From an uncultured Caldilineaceae bacterium (lineage in GTDB: Bacteria; Chloroflexota; Anaerolineae; Caldilineales; Caldilineaceae): a stretch of DNA of 64,000 bases. The translations under genes and the position numbers were made by a program. The first letter of the stretch is position 1. The number at the start of each line of letters is the position of its first letter. Shown here in pieces: positions 17,328-25,559 of the stretch. The stretch is from contig CATOTS010000018.1 in assembly GCA_951813625.1 (NCBI GenBank), positions 62,001 to 126,000 of the forward strand, written 5' to 3'. The notes under the pieces are model-generated. The model was not told the DNA's origin. It saw only the letters and a program-made list of their open reading frames with translations, and did no database searches.

Positions 17328-18680
17328 TCAGCTCAGTTGCAGGGCCTTATCCAGATTGGGCATCTCCGACGCCATCGCGTCCTTGGCAGACATGCCGTCG
17401 AAAACGATCTTTTCGTAGATCGTCTCGTGCACGGAATCCCACAGCGGAATGTCCGGCGGCAGCGCAAAGACTTTGCCGCAGCAGACCGCGTCGGCCAGCT
17501 CGACCGCGTACTGCGGGGCCCTGTCCCCCGCGAAGGCATCGGCGCCCATGGCCGCGATATCCACGTGCGTGGGCGGCGTGTTTGTGTAGGAGATGTAATC
17601 AAGCAGGTTCTCCTTCGAGAGGCCGTACTTGTAAACCTGCCACGCCGCGTCCCGCTTCTCTTCAGCCGTGGCCGATGTCACGACCATCCCCCAGTTGGGC
17701 GCGATACCGAGCCGGTAGCCGTCCGGGCCGATCTGGGGCATGCAGTTGCGCGCGCTGATCGTTCCCGTCTCCACATCCTGCACATTCGCTTCCAGCTCAT
17801 TGTTGACGGCCGCCGAAGTCCAGCCAAACGCTGAGAAGCCCTGTACATAAGTCTGGCCCGTCCATCCCAGCCCCTTGCCGAATTTGAAGTGGAGCACATC
17901 ATGCTTCCGCTCGAAATCGGCCAACAGCTCCCACGCTTCCCAGCCCAACTCATTGTTGAAGGGAATCTCGGTCTCGAACAGGTCGGTGAGATGCTCGCCC
18001 CCCATGCTCTGCAAGATGTCTCTGTAGATGTCCTTGACGCCGTGGATTCCGAAGCCGGAGCGCAACACCTTGTCCCCGTCTTTGGAAACAGAGGCTTTCG
18101 CCATCTCCAGAAACTCATCAAAGCTGGTCGGTTCGCTGTCGAAGCCGACCTCCTGCAGGATTGTCCTGTTCACCTGGAGGGCCATCGTGGCCATTTCCCA
18201 GCAAATGAGATAATAGTTGTCGTCAACCAATAGCTGGTCTATCGACTGCTCGATGAAACTCTCGTTGATCCAATCGTAGGAGATCGCTTCCTTGGGGATT
18301 GGAAGCCAGGCATCATTGTTGAGCGAACGCACCATCATGTCCGGCGCTGCCCAGATCAGGTCGGGAAAGACCCCGGCCTCGCCGGCCAGCCAGTACTTTT
18401 CGTACAGTTCGTCCCAGCCGATGGGCGGGTTGTCGATCTCGACCTGGGGCATAATGCCCGCCGCGTCCATACTGGGGCCAATGGTGGGGAAGTACTCGTC
18501 CCACAGCCAACTGCCCTGCCACAGCGTCAACGTGACAGGCTCTGCCATCTGCGGGCCCGCTGCCTCCTCGGCCGGCGTTGTAACCGGCATGCATGCCTGC
18601 AACAGCGCCGCGCCAGTCGTCGCTCCCGCCACTGTTGCGGTGCGAACCAGGAAATCCCTGCGGTTCAACTCGTGAGCCAT
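17328..18680 (-). CDS. Sugar ABC transporter substrate-binding protein
   Basis: A 450-residue SBP_bac_1-type protein. The N-terminus has a twin-arginine-like motif (NRRDFLVRTATVAG) and a lipobox-like LLQAC near residue 29, so it is probably exported folded and lipid-anchored. Further features are LTLWQGSWLWDEYF and the C-terminal MSAKDAMASEMPNLDKALQ. GGGAGGAG lies just before the ATG. It is the first gene of the operon that continues with two permeases, PfkB, dioxygenase and GH32. Confidence 0.88.
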   Translation of the reverse strand: MAHELNRRDFLVRTATVAGATTGAALLQACMPVTTPAEEAAGPQMAEPVTLTLWQGSWLWDEYFPTIGPSMDAAGIMPQVEIDNPPIGWDELYEKYWLAGEAGVFPDLIWAAPDMMVRSLNNDAWLPIPKEAISYDWINESFIEQSIDQLLVDDNYYLICWEMATMALQVNRTILQEVGFDSEPTSFDEFLEMAKASVSKDGDKVLRSGFGIHGVKDIYRDILQSMGGEHLTDLFETEIPFNNELGWEAWELLADFERKHDVLHFKFGKGLGWTGQTYVQGFSAFGWTSAAVNNELEANVQDVETGTISARNCMPQIGPDGYRLGIAPNWGMVVTSATAEEKRDAAWQVYKYGLSKENLLDYISYTNTPPTHVDIAAMGADAFAGDRAPQYAVELADAVCCGKVFALPPDIPLWDSVHETIYEKIVFDGMSAKDAMASEMPNLDKALQLS

Positions 18681-18859
18681 GATCTCCTCCCTTTTCCGTG
18701 TGTCAAATATGGCAGCTATTCAGTCCCTTTCGTGATAGTGGATATGAACAACGCCCGCTCTACGTCAGTGTAGAAAATAAACTCTATTTCTTGGAAGTCA
18801 ACGTCCTCTAGTATAAGCGACGGCTGAAGAAGCGGCAAACACGGAAATTCCGGGGGGAT

Positions 18860-18887
18860 GCAGTCCAAAACTGGGGTACAAATTCCT
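18860..18887 (-). promoter_or_regulatory. Block shared by the upstream regions of both sugar-binding-protein genes
   Basis: GCAGTCCAA..CTGGGGTACAAAT.CCT occurs here and at 30756-30783. In both places it lies 165-180 bp upstream of a carbohydrate binding-protein start, and is followed by a looser match ending GTCATGGCC. It could be a common regulatory site or a fragment of a dispersed repeat. Confidence 0.4.
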
Positions 18888-18971
18888 ATCCCTCGGGTTG
18901 CAACGAAGTCATGGCCGGTCCACCCTCCATGCTCTGGCAGAGTGGAGAAATACGCATTCCTGTATCCTTTT

Positions 18972-19030
18972 GGACGGTCGGGCCTGCGGCCCTCCCTTGT
19001 GCGGGGGGACTCCCCCCGCAACGCCCCCCT
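18972..19030. repeat. 59-bp GC-rich core repeat, solitary copy
   Basis: Near-identical to 8824-8882 and 50866-50924 but without the rest of the miniature element on either side. This suggests either a deletion remnant or that the 59-bp block is itself a mobile or recombining unit. Confidence 0.8.
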
Positions 19031-19103
19031 GACCCAACCCGCAGTTGCCGCTCTTCGTGAAGATTCCCGCAAATTCGTGGATTAAGCCCTTGCCCCTGAC
19101 GTT

Positions 19104-19145
19104 GCCGGCAACTGGCCACTGGCAACTGGCCACCGGCCACTGCAG
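19104..19145. repeat. Heptamer array (six 7-bp units)
   Basis: Reads as consecutive 7-bp units GCCGGCA ACTGGCC ACTGGCA, then ACTGGCC ACCGGCC ACTGCAG. It lies in non-coding DNA. A nearly identical array is at 30842-30875. Confidence 0.8.
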
Positions 19146-19377
19146 CCCTGTGCCGCCAGCAGCCCACCGCGTCGCCCCCAAATCAGCGAACGCCGCGGCC
19201 ACCGTAGGGGCAGGCCTTGTGCCTGCCCAACGCGCCCCCAAACCCCCCAAAGCTGCTAGACATTTCCAGCCACCGCTGGCATGAACGCCCCGCCAGACGA
19301 TTCCCACCCCAAAAGTGGCTGCACCCAATTCCGGGCCGCGCAGCTGCTGCTATGGCCGCAACGCCGATTCAAGGCCT

Positions 19378-20223
19378 TCAGGTCAAGTCAACCGACCGCA
19401 GCAGATCGCGCATCTGAATCGTCTCCGACAGGTTGTCGACCTCGTTGCAGCCCTCCCATTCCGTCCATACATACTCGATGCAGATATAGCCCGCGTAGCC
19501 GGCCTCGTGCAGCGCCCGCACCACCCGCCGGTAGTCGATCACATTGTCCTGATACTTCGACTGCAAGCGGTTCTTATGCCCCCCGCGCACGTGAAAGTGG
19601 GAGGTATGCGGGATCAGAGTTTCGCTCTCGTCGTCGCTGATCTCTCTGTAGGCAAAGTGCGAATAGTCGAGCGTCAGCGTCAGACCCGGCGTCATCTCCA
19701 GCAGGCGGCGCGTCTGCGCCGGCGTGCGCGCCACCGACTCGACGTTCGGCTCGACTGCGCAAACACAGCCCGCCTCCTGCGCCACCTCCACCCGCCATGC
19801 CAGCTCCTCGCACGCCCGCTGCAGCGAGGTCTCGTAGGATTCTCCCTCCCACAACAGCCCGGGCTCGATCGAAATATGGGTAGCGTTGCAGCGCAGCGTA
19901 AACTCGACCACGCGCGCGAACAGATCGCGCGCTTTGCGGCGATCTTCGGCCTCAGGATGGTTGATCGCCAGGTCGATCAGCCCTGGGCCCGATGCCTGAA
20001 AGTAGACGTCGGCGATCTCCAGCCCCTTGTCGCGCACCCGGCTCGAGAGGTCGCGCGCCGATCCTGCCAGGTCCGGCATCACGTGGCTCGGATAGATGTG
20101 CGAGCGATCTTCAAACAGCCCAATGTCGACCCCCTGAAAGCCCAACATCGCGATCAGCTGCAGCACATCGTCATGGGGCAGCAACGGAAAGGTGAAATCG
20201 GGGCACGAGAGTTTGAGTTCCAT
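19378..20223 (-). CDS. Sugar phosphate isomerase/epimerase (AP_endonuc_2 fold)
   Basis: A 281-residue TIM-barrel protein of the xylose-isomerase-like family. Metal-ligand candidates are Glu in ISIEPGLLWEGESYE and CAVEPNVES, the Asp/His of LTLDYSHFAY, and the His of HTSHFHVRGGHKNR; the C-terminal ICIEYVWTEWEGC is the last barrel strand. AAGGAG precedes the ATG. It is the last gene of the glycan operon from 30589 and probably interconverts a released sugar or keto-sugar. A C-terminal fragment is duplicated at 8527-8719. Confidence 0.85.
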   Translation of the reverse strand: MELKLSCPDFTFPLLPHDDVLQLIAMLGFQGVDIGLFEDRSHIYPSHVMPDLAGSARDLSSRVRDKGLEIADVYFQASGPGLIDLAINHPEAEDRRKARDLFARVVEFTLRCNATHISIEPGLLWEGESYETSLQRACEELAWRVEVAQEAGCVCAVEPNVESVARTPAQTRRLLEMTPGLTLTLDYSHFAYREISDDESETLIPHTSHFHVRGGHKNRLQSKYQDNVIDYRRVVRALHEAGYAGYICIEYVWTEWEGCNEVDNLSETIQMRDLLRSVDLT

Positions 20224-20283
20224 CTTGCAGCTTCTCCTTCGTATAGATTTCGTCGCTGACCGCCCTGGTTGACGCTGTTCGGG

Positions 20284-21786
20284 TCAACCGTTGGCCTCGA
20301 TCTGAACGACGATGTCGTGCGTGAACGGTTCCAGGTCAATCGCCGCGTCCCCGCCAGCCAGGTCCTGCGTCTGCTCCAGGTAGGCCCCGTCTGCCGGCGA
20401 GTAGAGCTTGGCCGTGTAGCTGCCCGCGGGCAGGGCAAATTCCAGGCGGCCCTGGCAGGGCTGTCCCAGCGCCGGGTCGTCCACCTCGCGCTGGTCCGCC
20501 ACATAGATCACGTAGGCCTGCCCCGACCGGCTCAACCCAATCGCGATCGTGTTGGACGGCGTTTCTGTGACGGCCTCCGCGTCCGGCCCCATGCCCACAA
20601 AGTCGACCCCATGGATGAATTCCGACAGATACTTCATCCAGCTGCGGATCATCGCCTGCGAGGCCGGTGTGCCCGCCTCCTGCCCGCCGACCTGCACCGA
20701 AAAGTCAATCATGTTGTAGTGCCCGCCGCTGCAGACCGTCGCCCATGCCCGCTTGCGATGCACAATCCACGACTCCTCATCAAGCGAGCTGGTGGCCGTG
20801 TTGTCCTCGTCGAAAACAAAGGGTTTGCCGCTGTCGTGGACTGCCGTCCACAGATGCCGGATACGCGCCAGCCGCAGGTCGCGCTGCATGAAGCGCGAGA
20901 GCGGCGCCAGGATCTGCCCCTTGTAGGTCAGCTGCTGATAGTCATGCAGGTTGACCGCGTCGACCGACTCCTCGCCCAGGATCTGCTCCAGCGCGGTATC
21001 GGTTCGCCAATTCTCGACCGGCACCTGGAAGATGAGATGCTTCTTCGGCAGCCCTTTCTCCGCGGCGCGGATTTTCGCCCGAACCGCCTCCTGCCAGCCG
21101 TCCACCTCCGCCTGCGTCGCAAACTCGGTCTCCGGCTCCATCTCCGCCCTCGTCGTGAACGGCTCGTTGCAAACCTCAAAGTAGAAGTTGTCGTACCCGT
21201 TCACCTCTTCGACCACCTTGCTGACATAGGCCATCTGACGCTCGGTCAGCGCCGCATCGCGGCCCGAAATGTAGTCCTGCCACGGAATATCCCCGATGCC
21301 GTTGACGTTGTTCTCGATATTCAGCGGATTCAGCCCCCAAACCGCGTCGCTGTACGTGCTGCTGAATAACGTAAGCTCGATGATAACATCCCGCTCCTGC
21401 GCCGCGCGCAAAAAGCCGTGCAAACGCTCGAAATACTCAGGATTCCACTGCTCCAGGTCAAACTTGGGGTAGCCGTCGGTGGCGAAGCCCGGCCCGCTGC
21501 GCACAAAGGGCGAGACATACTCGCCCGGCAGCGGCTTGCACGGCGAATGCGGGTTGAGCGGCTTCACCTGCGATGACGGGTCGAACACCTGCAGCTCGCG
21601 GAAGAGCAGAAAACAGCGGCTGAGGGTCTGCCGCTTCTCCGCCGCGTCGTCCAGGTAAGCAATATAGTCGAAATTGCGGTTGATAACCGCGCCGTAATGC
21701 TCCGTGGCGGTGATGAGAACAAGCGGCTCGTCCTTGTAGAGGAAGTAACGGGGGTTCTCCGGGTGCAGCTGGATCGGTGCCGACAT
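20284..21786 (-). CDS. Glycoside hydrolase clan GH-A-like protein (cellulase-like)
   Basis: A 500-residue TIM-barrel hydrolase. The acid/base Glu is in NFYFEVCNEPF near residue 200 and the likely nucleophile Glu in KPFVFDEDNTA near 330, the spacing expected for clan GH-A. A small beta-rich C-terminal domain follows (YTAKLYSPADGAYLEQTQDL). No signal peptide is seen, so it works inside the cell on oligosaccharides brought in by the ABC importer. TTGGAGG lies 8 nt before the ATG. The GH family number cannot be given without a search. Confidence 0.75.
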   Translation of the reverse strand: MSAPIQLHPENPRYFLYKDEPLVLITATEHYGAVINRNFDYIAYLDDAAEKRQTLSRCFLLFRELQVFDPSSQVKPLNPHSPCKPLPGEYVSPFVRSGPGFATDGYPKFDLEQWNPEYFERLHGFLRAAQERDVIIELTLFSSTYSDAVWGLNPLNIENNVNGIGDIPWQDYISGRDAALTERQMAYVSKVVEEVNGYDNFYFEVCNEPFTTRAEMEPETEFATQAEVDGWQEAVRAKIRAAEKGLPKKHLIFQVPVENWRTDTALEQILGEESVDAVNLHDYQQLTYKGQILAPLSRFMQRDLRLARIRHLWTAVHDSGKPFVFDEDNTATSSLDEESWIVHRKRAWATVCSGGHYNMIDFSVQVGGQEAGTPASQAMIRSWMKYLSEFIHGVDFVGMGPDAEAVTETPSNTIAIGLSRSGQAYVIYVADQREVDDPALGQPCQGRLEFALPAGSYTAKLYSPADGAYLEQTQDLAGGDAAIDLEPFTHDIVVQIEANG

Positions 21787-21818
21787 GCTATGCCTCCAAA
21801 TCGTTCCTGTTCGATTGA

Positions 21819-21863
21819 ATTGTGTTCATATGTATTGTGTTCATATGTATTGTGTTCATATAT
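21819..21863 (-). repeat. Three tandem 15-bp repeats upstream of the GH-A gene
   Basis: ATTGTGTTCATATGT is repeated three times (the last ends ATAT), 33-77 bp upstream of the ATG at 21786. The AT-rich, dyad-containing unit (CATATG) in GC-rich DNA at this distance fits an operator or promoter array, suggesting an internal promoter for the GH-A and isomerase genes. Confidence 0.55.
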
Positions 21864-21914
21864 GCGACTATGCGGACTTTCTCGCTTTGCCGGCCGCTGC
21901 CAGGAACCGCAAAC

Positions 21915-22907
21915 TCAAGCCCGGTGTTTCACAAGCCGCCGCAGCCGCTCTTCGACCGCATTGAGCGGATGCCGCAGCGCGTCGTCGCGCAGCCGCTTGA
22001 ATGCGGGGTAGCCCCTCCGTTCCTCCTCCGCCCATTCGCGCGCGAAATCGCCGCGCCGGATTGCCTGCAGCGCCTCGCTCAGCTTCTTCTTGAACGGCGC
22101 AGCCGGCTGGATCCAATCCGAGCGCGACAGATTGCCGTACTGGCTCGTCTGCGAATGGAACGTCATCTGTTTGAAGAAGCCGATATCGGCCATCTCCGCG
22201 GCCGTTTCGGCGAGCTCCTTCGACGCGTACAGCTCCAGCGCGACAACCTCCGGCGCGAATCCGGCCTCCACCAGGAACTCGTAGGTATGCAGCAGGACCT
22301 GGCTCATCGCCGGGTCGAAAGTCTGCTCGAGCAGCAGGTCGAGATCGGTCTCCTCCTCAAACGACTGCTCGATGACCGCATTGCGCGTCGCCCCGATCCC
22401 CTTGGCAATCGCCAGCGCCGTCGCCATCGCCCGCCCCGACGCATCCTGGTGCACGCCGACATAGGCCGCCGCGCCGGAGCCTTCGACGTACAGATCGCGC
22501 ACAACCTTGCCGATCATACGCGGCGCGACCATGATCACGTCTACGTCATCCGGCGGCTTGATAAGCTCGAAGCGGATATTGTAGCCGTGCGCGAAGACAA
22601 GCGTATCGCCCTCGTGCAGCTGTGCCGCAATGTCGCTCTCGTAGGCGCCCGGCTGCGCTTCGTCGGGTATGAGCAGGAACAGAATGTCGGCGCGGCGCGC
22701 CGCCTCGGCCGTAGCGTAAACCGGGAATCCGTCCGCCTCCGCCCGCCTCCAGCTGCCGTCGGTGATGCCCCCCACAATGACATCGACGCCGCTGTCGCGC
22801 AGGTTCAGCCCCTGCGAGCGCCCCTGGTTGCCATAACCGATGATGGCGGCCGTCCGCCCCTCCAATACACCGAGATCTGCATCTTCATCGCCGTAGACCT
22901 TGAGCAT
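21915..22907 (-). CDS. Ketol-acid reductoisomerase-like protein (divergent)
   Basis: A 330-residue protein of class I reductoisomerase length. The Rossmann motif is GYGNQGRSQGLNLRDSG (standard GYGSQG); other landmarks are FAHGYNI (standard HGF), MVAPRMIGKVVRDLYVEG where true IlvC has MVAPKGPGHxVR, and FEEETDLDLLLEQTFDPAMS for the metal-binding FxEETDLFGEQ region. The C-terminal knotted domain is present (HTYEFLVEAG, YGNLSRSDW). The changed substrate loop and its operon of sugar-degrading genes, not ilvBN, suggest a different 2-keto or hydroxy-acid substrate. Confidence 0.75.
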   Translation of the reverse strand: MLKVYGDEDADLGVLEGRTAAIIGYGNQGRSQGLNLRDSGVDVIVGGITDGSWRRAEADGFPVYATAEAARRADILFLLIPDEAQPGAYESDIAAQLHEGDTLVFAHGYNIRFELIKPPDDVDVIMVAPRMIGKVVRDLYVEGSGAAAYVGVHQDASGRAMATALAIAKGIGATRNAVIEQSFEEETDLDLLLEQTFDPAMSQVLLHTYEFLVEAGFAPEVVALELYASKELAETAAEMADIGFFKQMTFHSQTSQYGNLSRSDWIQPAAPFKKKLSEALQAIRRGDFAREWAEEERRGYPAFKRLRDDALRHPLNAVEERLRRLVKHRA

Positions 22908-22931
22908 CTCCTCACCCCCATCGCCAATCAG

Positions 22932-22952
22932 CCCCTACCCCCTATCCCCTGC
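22932..22952. repeat. Short heptamer array (three units)
   Basis: CCCCTAC CCCCTAT CCCCTGC in the 47-bp gap between the reductoisomerase-like and dioxygenase genes. The same unit family forms a longer array at 62259-62300. Confidence 0.6.
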
Positions 22953-22954
22953 CC

Positions 22955-23860
22955 TCACGCCTCCTGGATCTCTACCAGCGACGTGTCATACTCTTCGAAT
23001 TCGAGATCATAGTTCTGCCAGTAGTATTGCAGCTCCTTCGATTTCCAGCCGGCGTAGATCTCCTCCCACGGCAGCACCTGGCAGTGGGGCGTGATCGATT
23101 TCTTCTCGATCGGCAGCGAGGGCGGCTGAGAACGGTAGTCCACCGACAGCCGGATCTGGTTCTCAGTTAGATTCGGGATCGACTTGTGCACCGTCAGGCT
23201 GTGGAAGACCAGCACGTCGCCAATCTCGAAGTCGGTCTCGAACCACTCCTGCTCCATCTTGTCGTCGAGGATGACATGGCGGTTGCCCGCGCCCTCCGCG
23301 GCGCGTACCGGCAGAATGCCCAGCTTGTGCGAACCGCGCAGCACGCTCAGCCCGCCCAGCTGGCGCGGGCAGTCGCCCAGCGGCATCCAGCAGGTGTAGA
23401 CCGTCTTCGTCCCCTGAATGAAAATATGGTCCTGGTGCGCGGGCGTCGGCGCGTTGCCCTTGGCTGGAATCATCAGCCGCGCAATCTTGAGCGCATGCAC
23501 GAGCACAGATTCATCAAATAGCTGCCCCAGCATCGTAACCAGGCGGGGATTGTGCGCCAGGCGGTGAAAGGACTCCAGGCATTGCACATCGCCGTAGGCT
23601 GCAGGCGGCACGCCGACGCCGCAGAAAGGCTCCATCGCGTCGGCCGAAGGGTCGGCGATCCCGTCCATCAGCTCCGTGCCGGGCGCGATCCATCCGTAGT
23701 TGTCGCAGATCTGCAGGATTCGCCGGCGCAGGGCAGTGATCTTATCGGCCGGCAGCAGACCGCGAAAGAAAAGATAGCCGTCGCTCTCCATCTGGCGGCG
23801 CAGCGCCAGCGGGTCATCGAGCAGCTCATTGTGTTCCTGGAATTCGACCGTCTTATCCAT
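22955..23860 (-). CDS. Phytanoyl-CoA dioxygenase family protein (glycan operon)
   Basis: A 301-residue PhyH-family Fe(II)/2-oxoglutarate oxygenase. The iron motif HQD is in TPAHQDHIFIQGT near residue 164; the distal His is in FHSLTVHKSIPN and the co-substrate Arg in QIRLSVDYR. It ends WEEIYAGW..YYWQNYDLEFEEYD, an ending shared with the protein at 47955-48971, so these two are closer to each other than to 13475. The ATG at 23860 overlaps the upstream hydrolase gene by 8 bp. Confidence 0.87.
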   Translation of the reverse strand: MDKTVEFQEHNELLDDPLALRRQMESDGYLFFRGLLPADKITALRRRILQICDNYGWIAPGTELMDGIADPSADAMEPFCGVGVPPAAYGDVQCLESFHRLAHNPRLVTMLGQLFDESVLVHALKIARLMIPAKGNAPTPAHQDHIFIQGTKTVYTCWMPLGDCPRQLGGLSVLRGSHKLGILPVRAAEGAGNRHVILDDKMEQEWFETDFEIGDVLVFHSLTVHKSIPNLTENQIRLSVDYRSQPPSLPIEKKSITPHCQVLPWEEIYAGWKSKELQYYWQNYDLEFEEYDTSLVEIQEA

Positions 23861-25520
23861 CGTCCCTCTCCATGACAAATACCCAATCCCAGATGATGGT
23901 CGCATTGGGCATCGTGCAGTTCCCCTGCGCGTCGCCCCTGAGTGACACCGACTCTTGTTCCGCGCCAGTTTGTACATCGTAGTAGAAGCCGCGGTACCTG
24001 ACGCCGGGCTCCAGACCGGTGATGGTAACCTCGCCGCGGTTGACGTAGCGGATCGACGGGCCCGGCAGATAAAAGATCCGCACCTGCCCGGGGATGCCGG
24101 CGGCGTACGGCATCAGCCGGTTCTCGACCGTGTTGTGCGGCTCCACCCATTCGGGATGCGGCTCGAATTCCCACCATGCGTAGCGCTCGAGCAGGCGTTT
24201 GGAGTTGCCGACGTGGGTCGAGCCGGGCAGTCGCGCGGCCTCGTTCCAGGGCCTATTGCCATACGACGCCCCGTGCGGCGACGGTCCGTACGGCTTCTCC
24301 GACGTGTTCATCTGCCAGATGCCGATCGCGCCGTACGTATGGCCGCCCGCGCCGGAGAGAACCGCAGCCCAGAAAAAGAATCGCTGCGTCTCCGCATGGC
24401 TCATCTCCATCTCGCCCTCGTAATTCACCTCGGCGACCAGCACGGGGATGCGCGGGCCCTCCTCCACCGCGCTCACAACAAGGTGCGCCATGTCGGTCAT
24501 CGTCTGGTAGCCGAGATGCGCCGGGTGCAGCATATTGAACTCCACCAGCGACGGATCGTCGACCGTCAGGTGAGCGAAGCCATTGGGATGAATAGTTTGT
24601 GGATGTCCGTAAGGATCGGTCCTCTTCACCATCCGCATGATGTCCGACCAGATCGCGCGTTTTTCTGCCGGCAGCCAGGTCATGTCCGCGGTCGTGACCA
24701 GCTGGACCTCGGTCCGCCACTGCTGGAATTCGGCCGTCTCCTCGGCCAGATAGTAGGGCATCAGCGCCTCGCCGGTCGTACACCAGACAACGGGGTACGC
24801 GCCGTAACGCGCGATCAGGTAGCGCCAATGCTTCTTGACCACCTCCGGCCCGGCGAAATCGATGAAAAAGCCCCACAGGCCGACGATACACGGCAGCAGC
24901 CCCGACCGCACCAGGTGGGCGATGCGCAAGTCCGCCATATCGAAGTAGGCCGGGTTGATGCGTGTGAACTCGCGGTCCCAGGGGAAGCCGGCTTCATTGG
25001 CGCCGCGCTCATCGAAAGGCGGCATGTCGGGATAGAGCCCGGCGATGATCTGGATCACGCTGAAGCCCTTGGCCGTGCGGTCGGCCGCCAGCTCCTGCAC
25101 ATCCTCGGGCCAGCGAAAGCGTTTGCAAAAGCCCATCCACCACGTGTCGGCCAGCCAGAAAAACGGTGTGCCGTCGATGTGTTCGAACGTGCGGCCGCTT
25201 GCGGCCACACGCAGCGGCCCGTGCTTGAGCAAAGGGTTGTCGCCCTCGTAGGGCGAAACTTCGAGCGTTCCCGTCTGGCCGTGCAGACTGCTGTTGCTCG
25301 CGTCCGAGCATACGGTCCGGTATCGGTGCGTGCCGGTCTGCGTCGAGCTGTAGCGGACGCGCCAGGTCTGGTCGCCGGCCCAAAAGGCCGGCACGACCTG
25401 TTCGCTGCCGTCAGGGCGCGTAACCAGCACGTCCAATTCGACGTCGTTGAACGGATCGCCGTAGACCTTGCCCGAGTTGTAGGCCCATTCGGTGGCGCAA
25501 TTCTGGATGGCGTAGAGCAT
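23853..25520 (-). CDS. DUF5060/DUF4038 glycoside hydrolase 1 (apiosidase-like)
   Basis: A 555-residue protein with an N-terminal DUF5060 beta-sandwich (about 1-95; VVPAFWAGDQTWRVRYSS) followed by a DUF4038 TIM barrel beginning GTPFFWLADTWWMGF. Catalytic candidates are Glu in TTGEALMPYY and Glu in PVLVAEVNYEGE. The C-terminal ~90 residues (GQVRIFYLPG..VTITGLEPG) form a small beta domain. There is no signal peptide. It is paired with a paralogue at 25560-27296; tandem copies may act on different linkages of one glycan. Confidence 0.82.
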   Translation of the reverse strand: MLYAIQNCATEWAYNSGKVYGDPFNDVELDVLVTRPDGSEQVVPAFWAGDQTWRVRYSSTQTGTHRYRTVCSDASNSSLHGQTGTLEVSPYEGDNPLLKHGPLRVAASGRTFEHIDGTPFFWLADTWWMGFCKRFRWPEDVQELAADRTAKGFSVIQIIAGLYPDMPPFDERGANEAGFPWDREFTRINPAYFDMADLRIAHLVRSGLLPCIVGLWGFFIDFAGPEVVKKHWRYLIARYGAYPVVWCTTGEALMPYYLAEETAEFQQWRTEVQLVTTADMTWLPAEKRAIWSDIMRMVKRTDPYGHPQTIHPNGFAHLTVDDPSLVEFNMLHPAHLGYQTMTDMAHLVVSAVEEGPRIPVLVAEVNYEGEMEMSHAETQRFFFWAAVLSGAGGHTYGAIGIWQMNTSEKPYGPSPHGASYGNRPWNEAARLPGSTHVGNSKRLLERYAWWEFEPHPEWVEPHNTVENRLMPYAAGIPGQVRIFYLPGPSIRYVNRGEVTITGLEPGVRYRGFYYDVQTGAEQESVSLRGDAQGNCTMPNATIIWDWVFVMERDDG

Positions 25521-25559
25521 TGCTGTTTTCTCCGGACCGCAGTGGAGCGCGAATCGTGG

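Larger units (their letters stand above)
18681..19377. other. Intergenic region upstream of the sugar operon
   Basis: No gene is supported in these ~700 bp. They hold a 28-bp block shared with the other sugar operon (18860-18887), the lone 59-bp GC-rich repeat (18972-19030), and a heptamer array (19104-19145). The region separates two same-strand operons and should contain the promoter of the 18680 gene. Confidence 0.6.
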
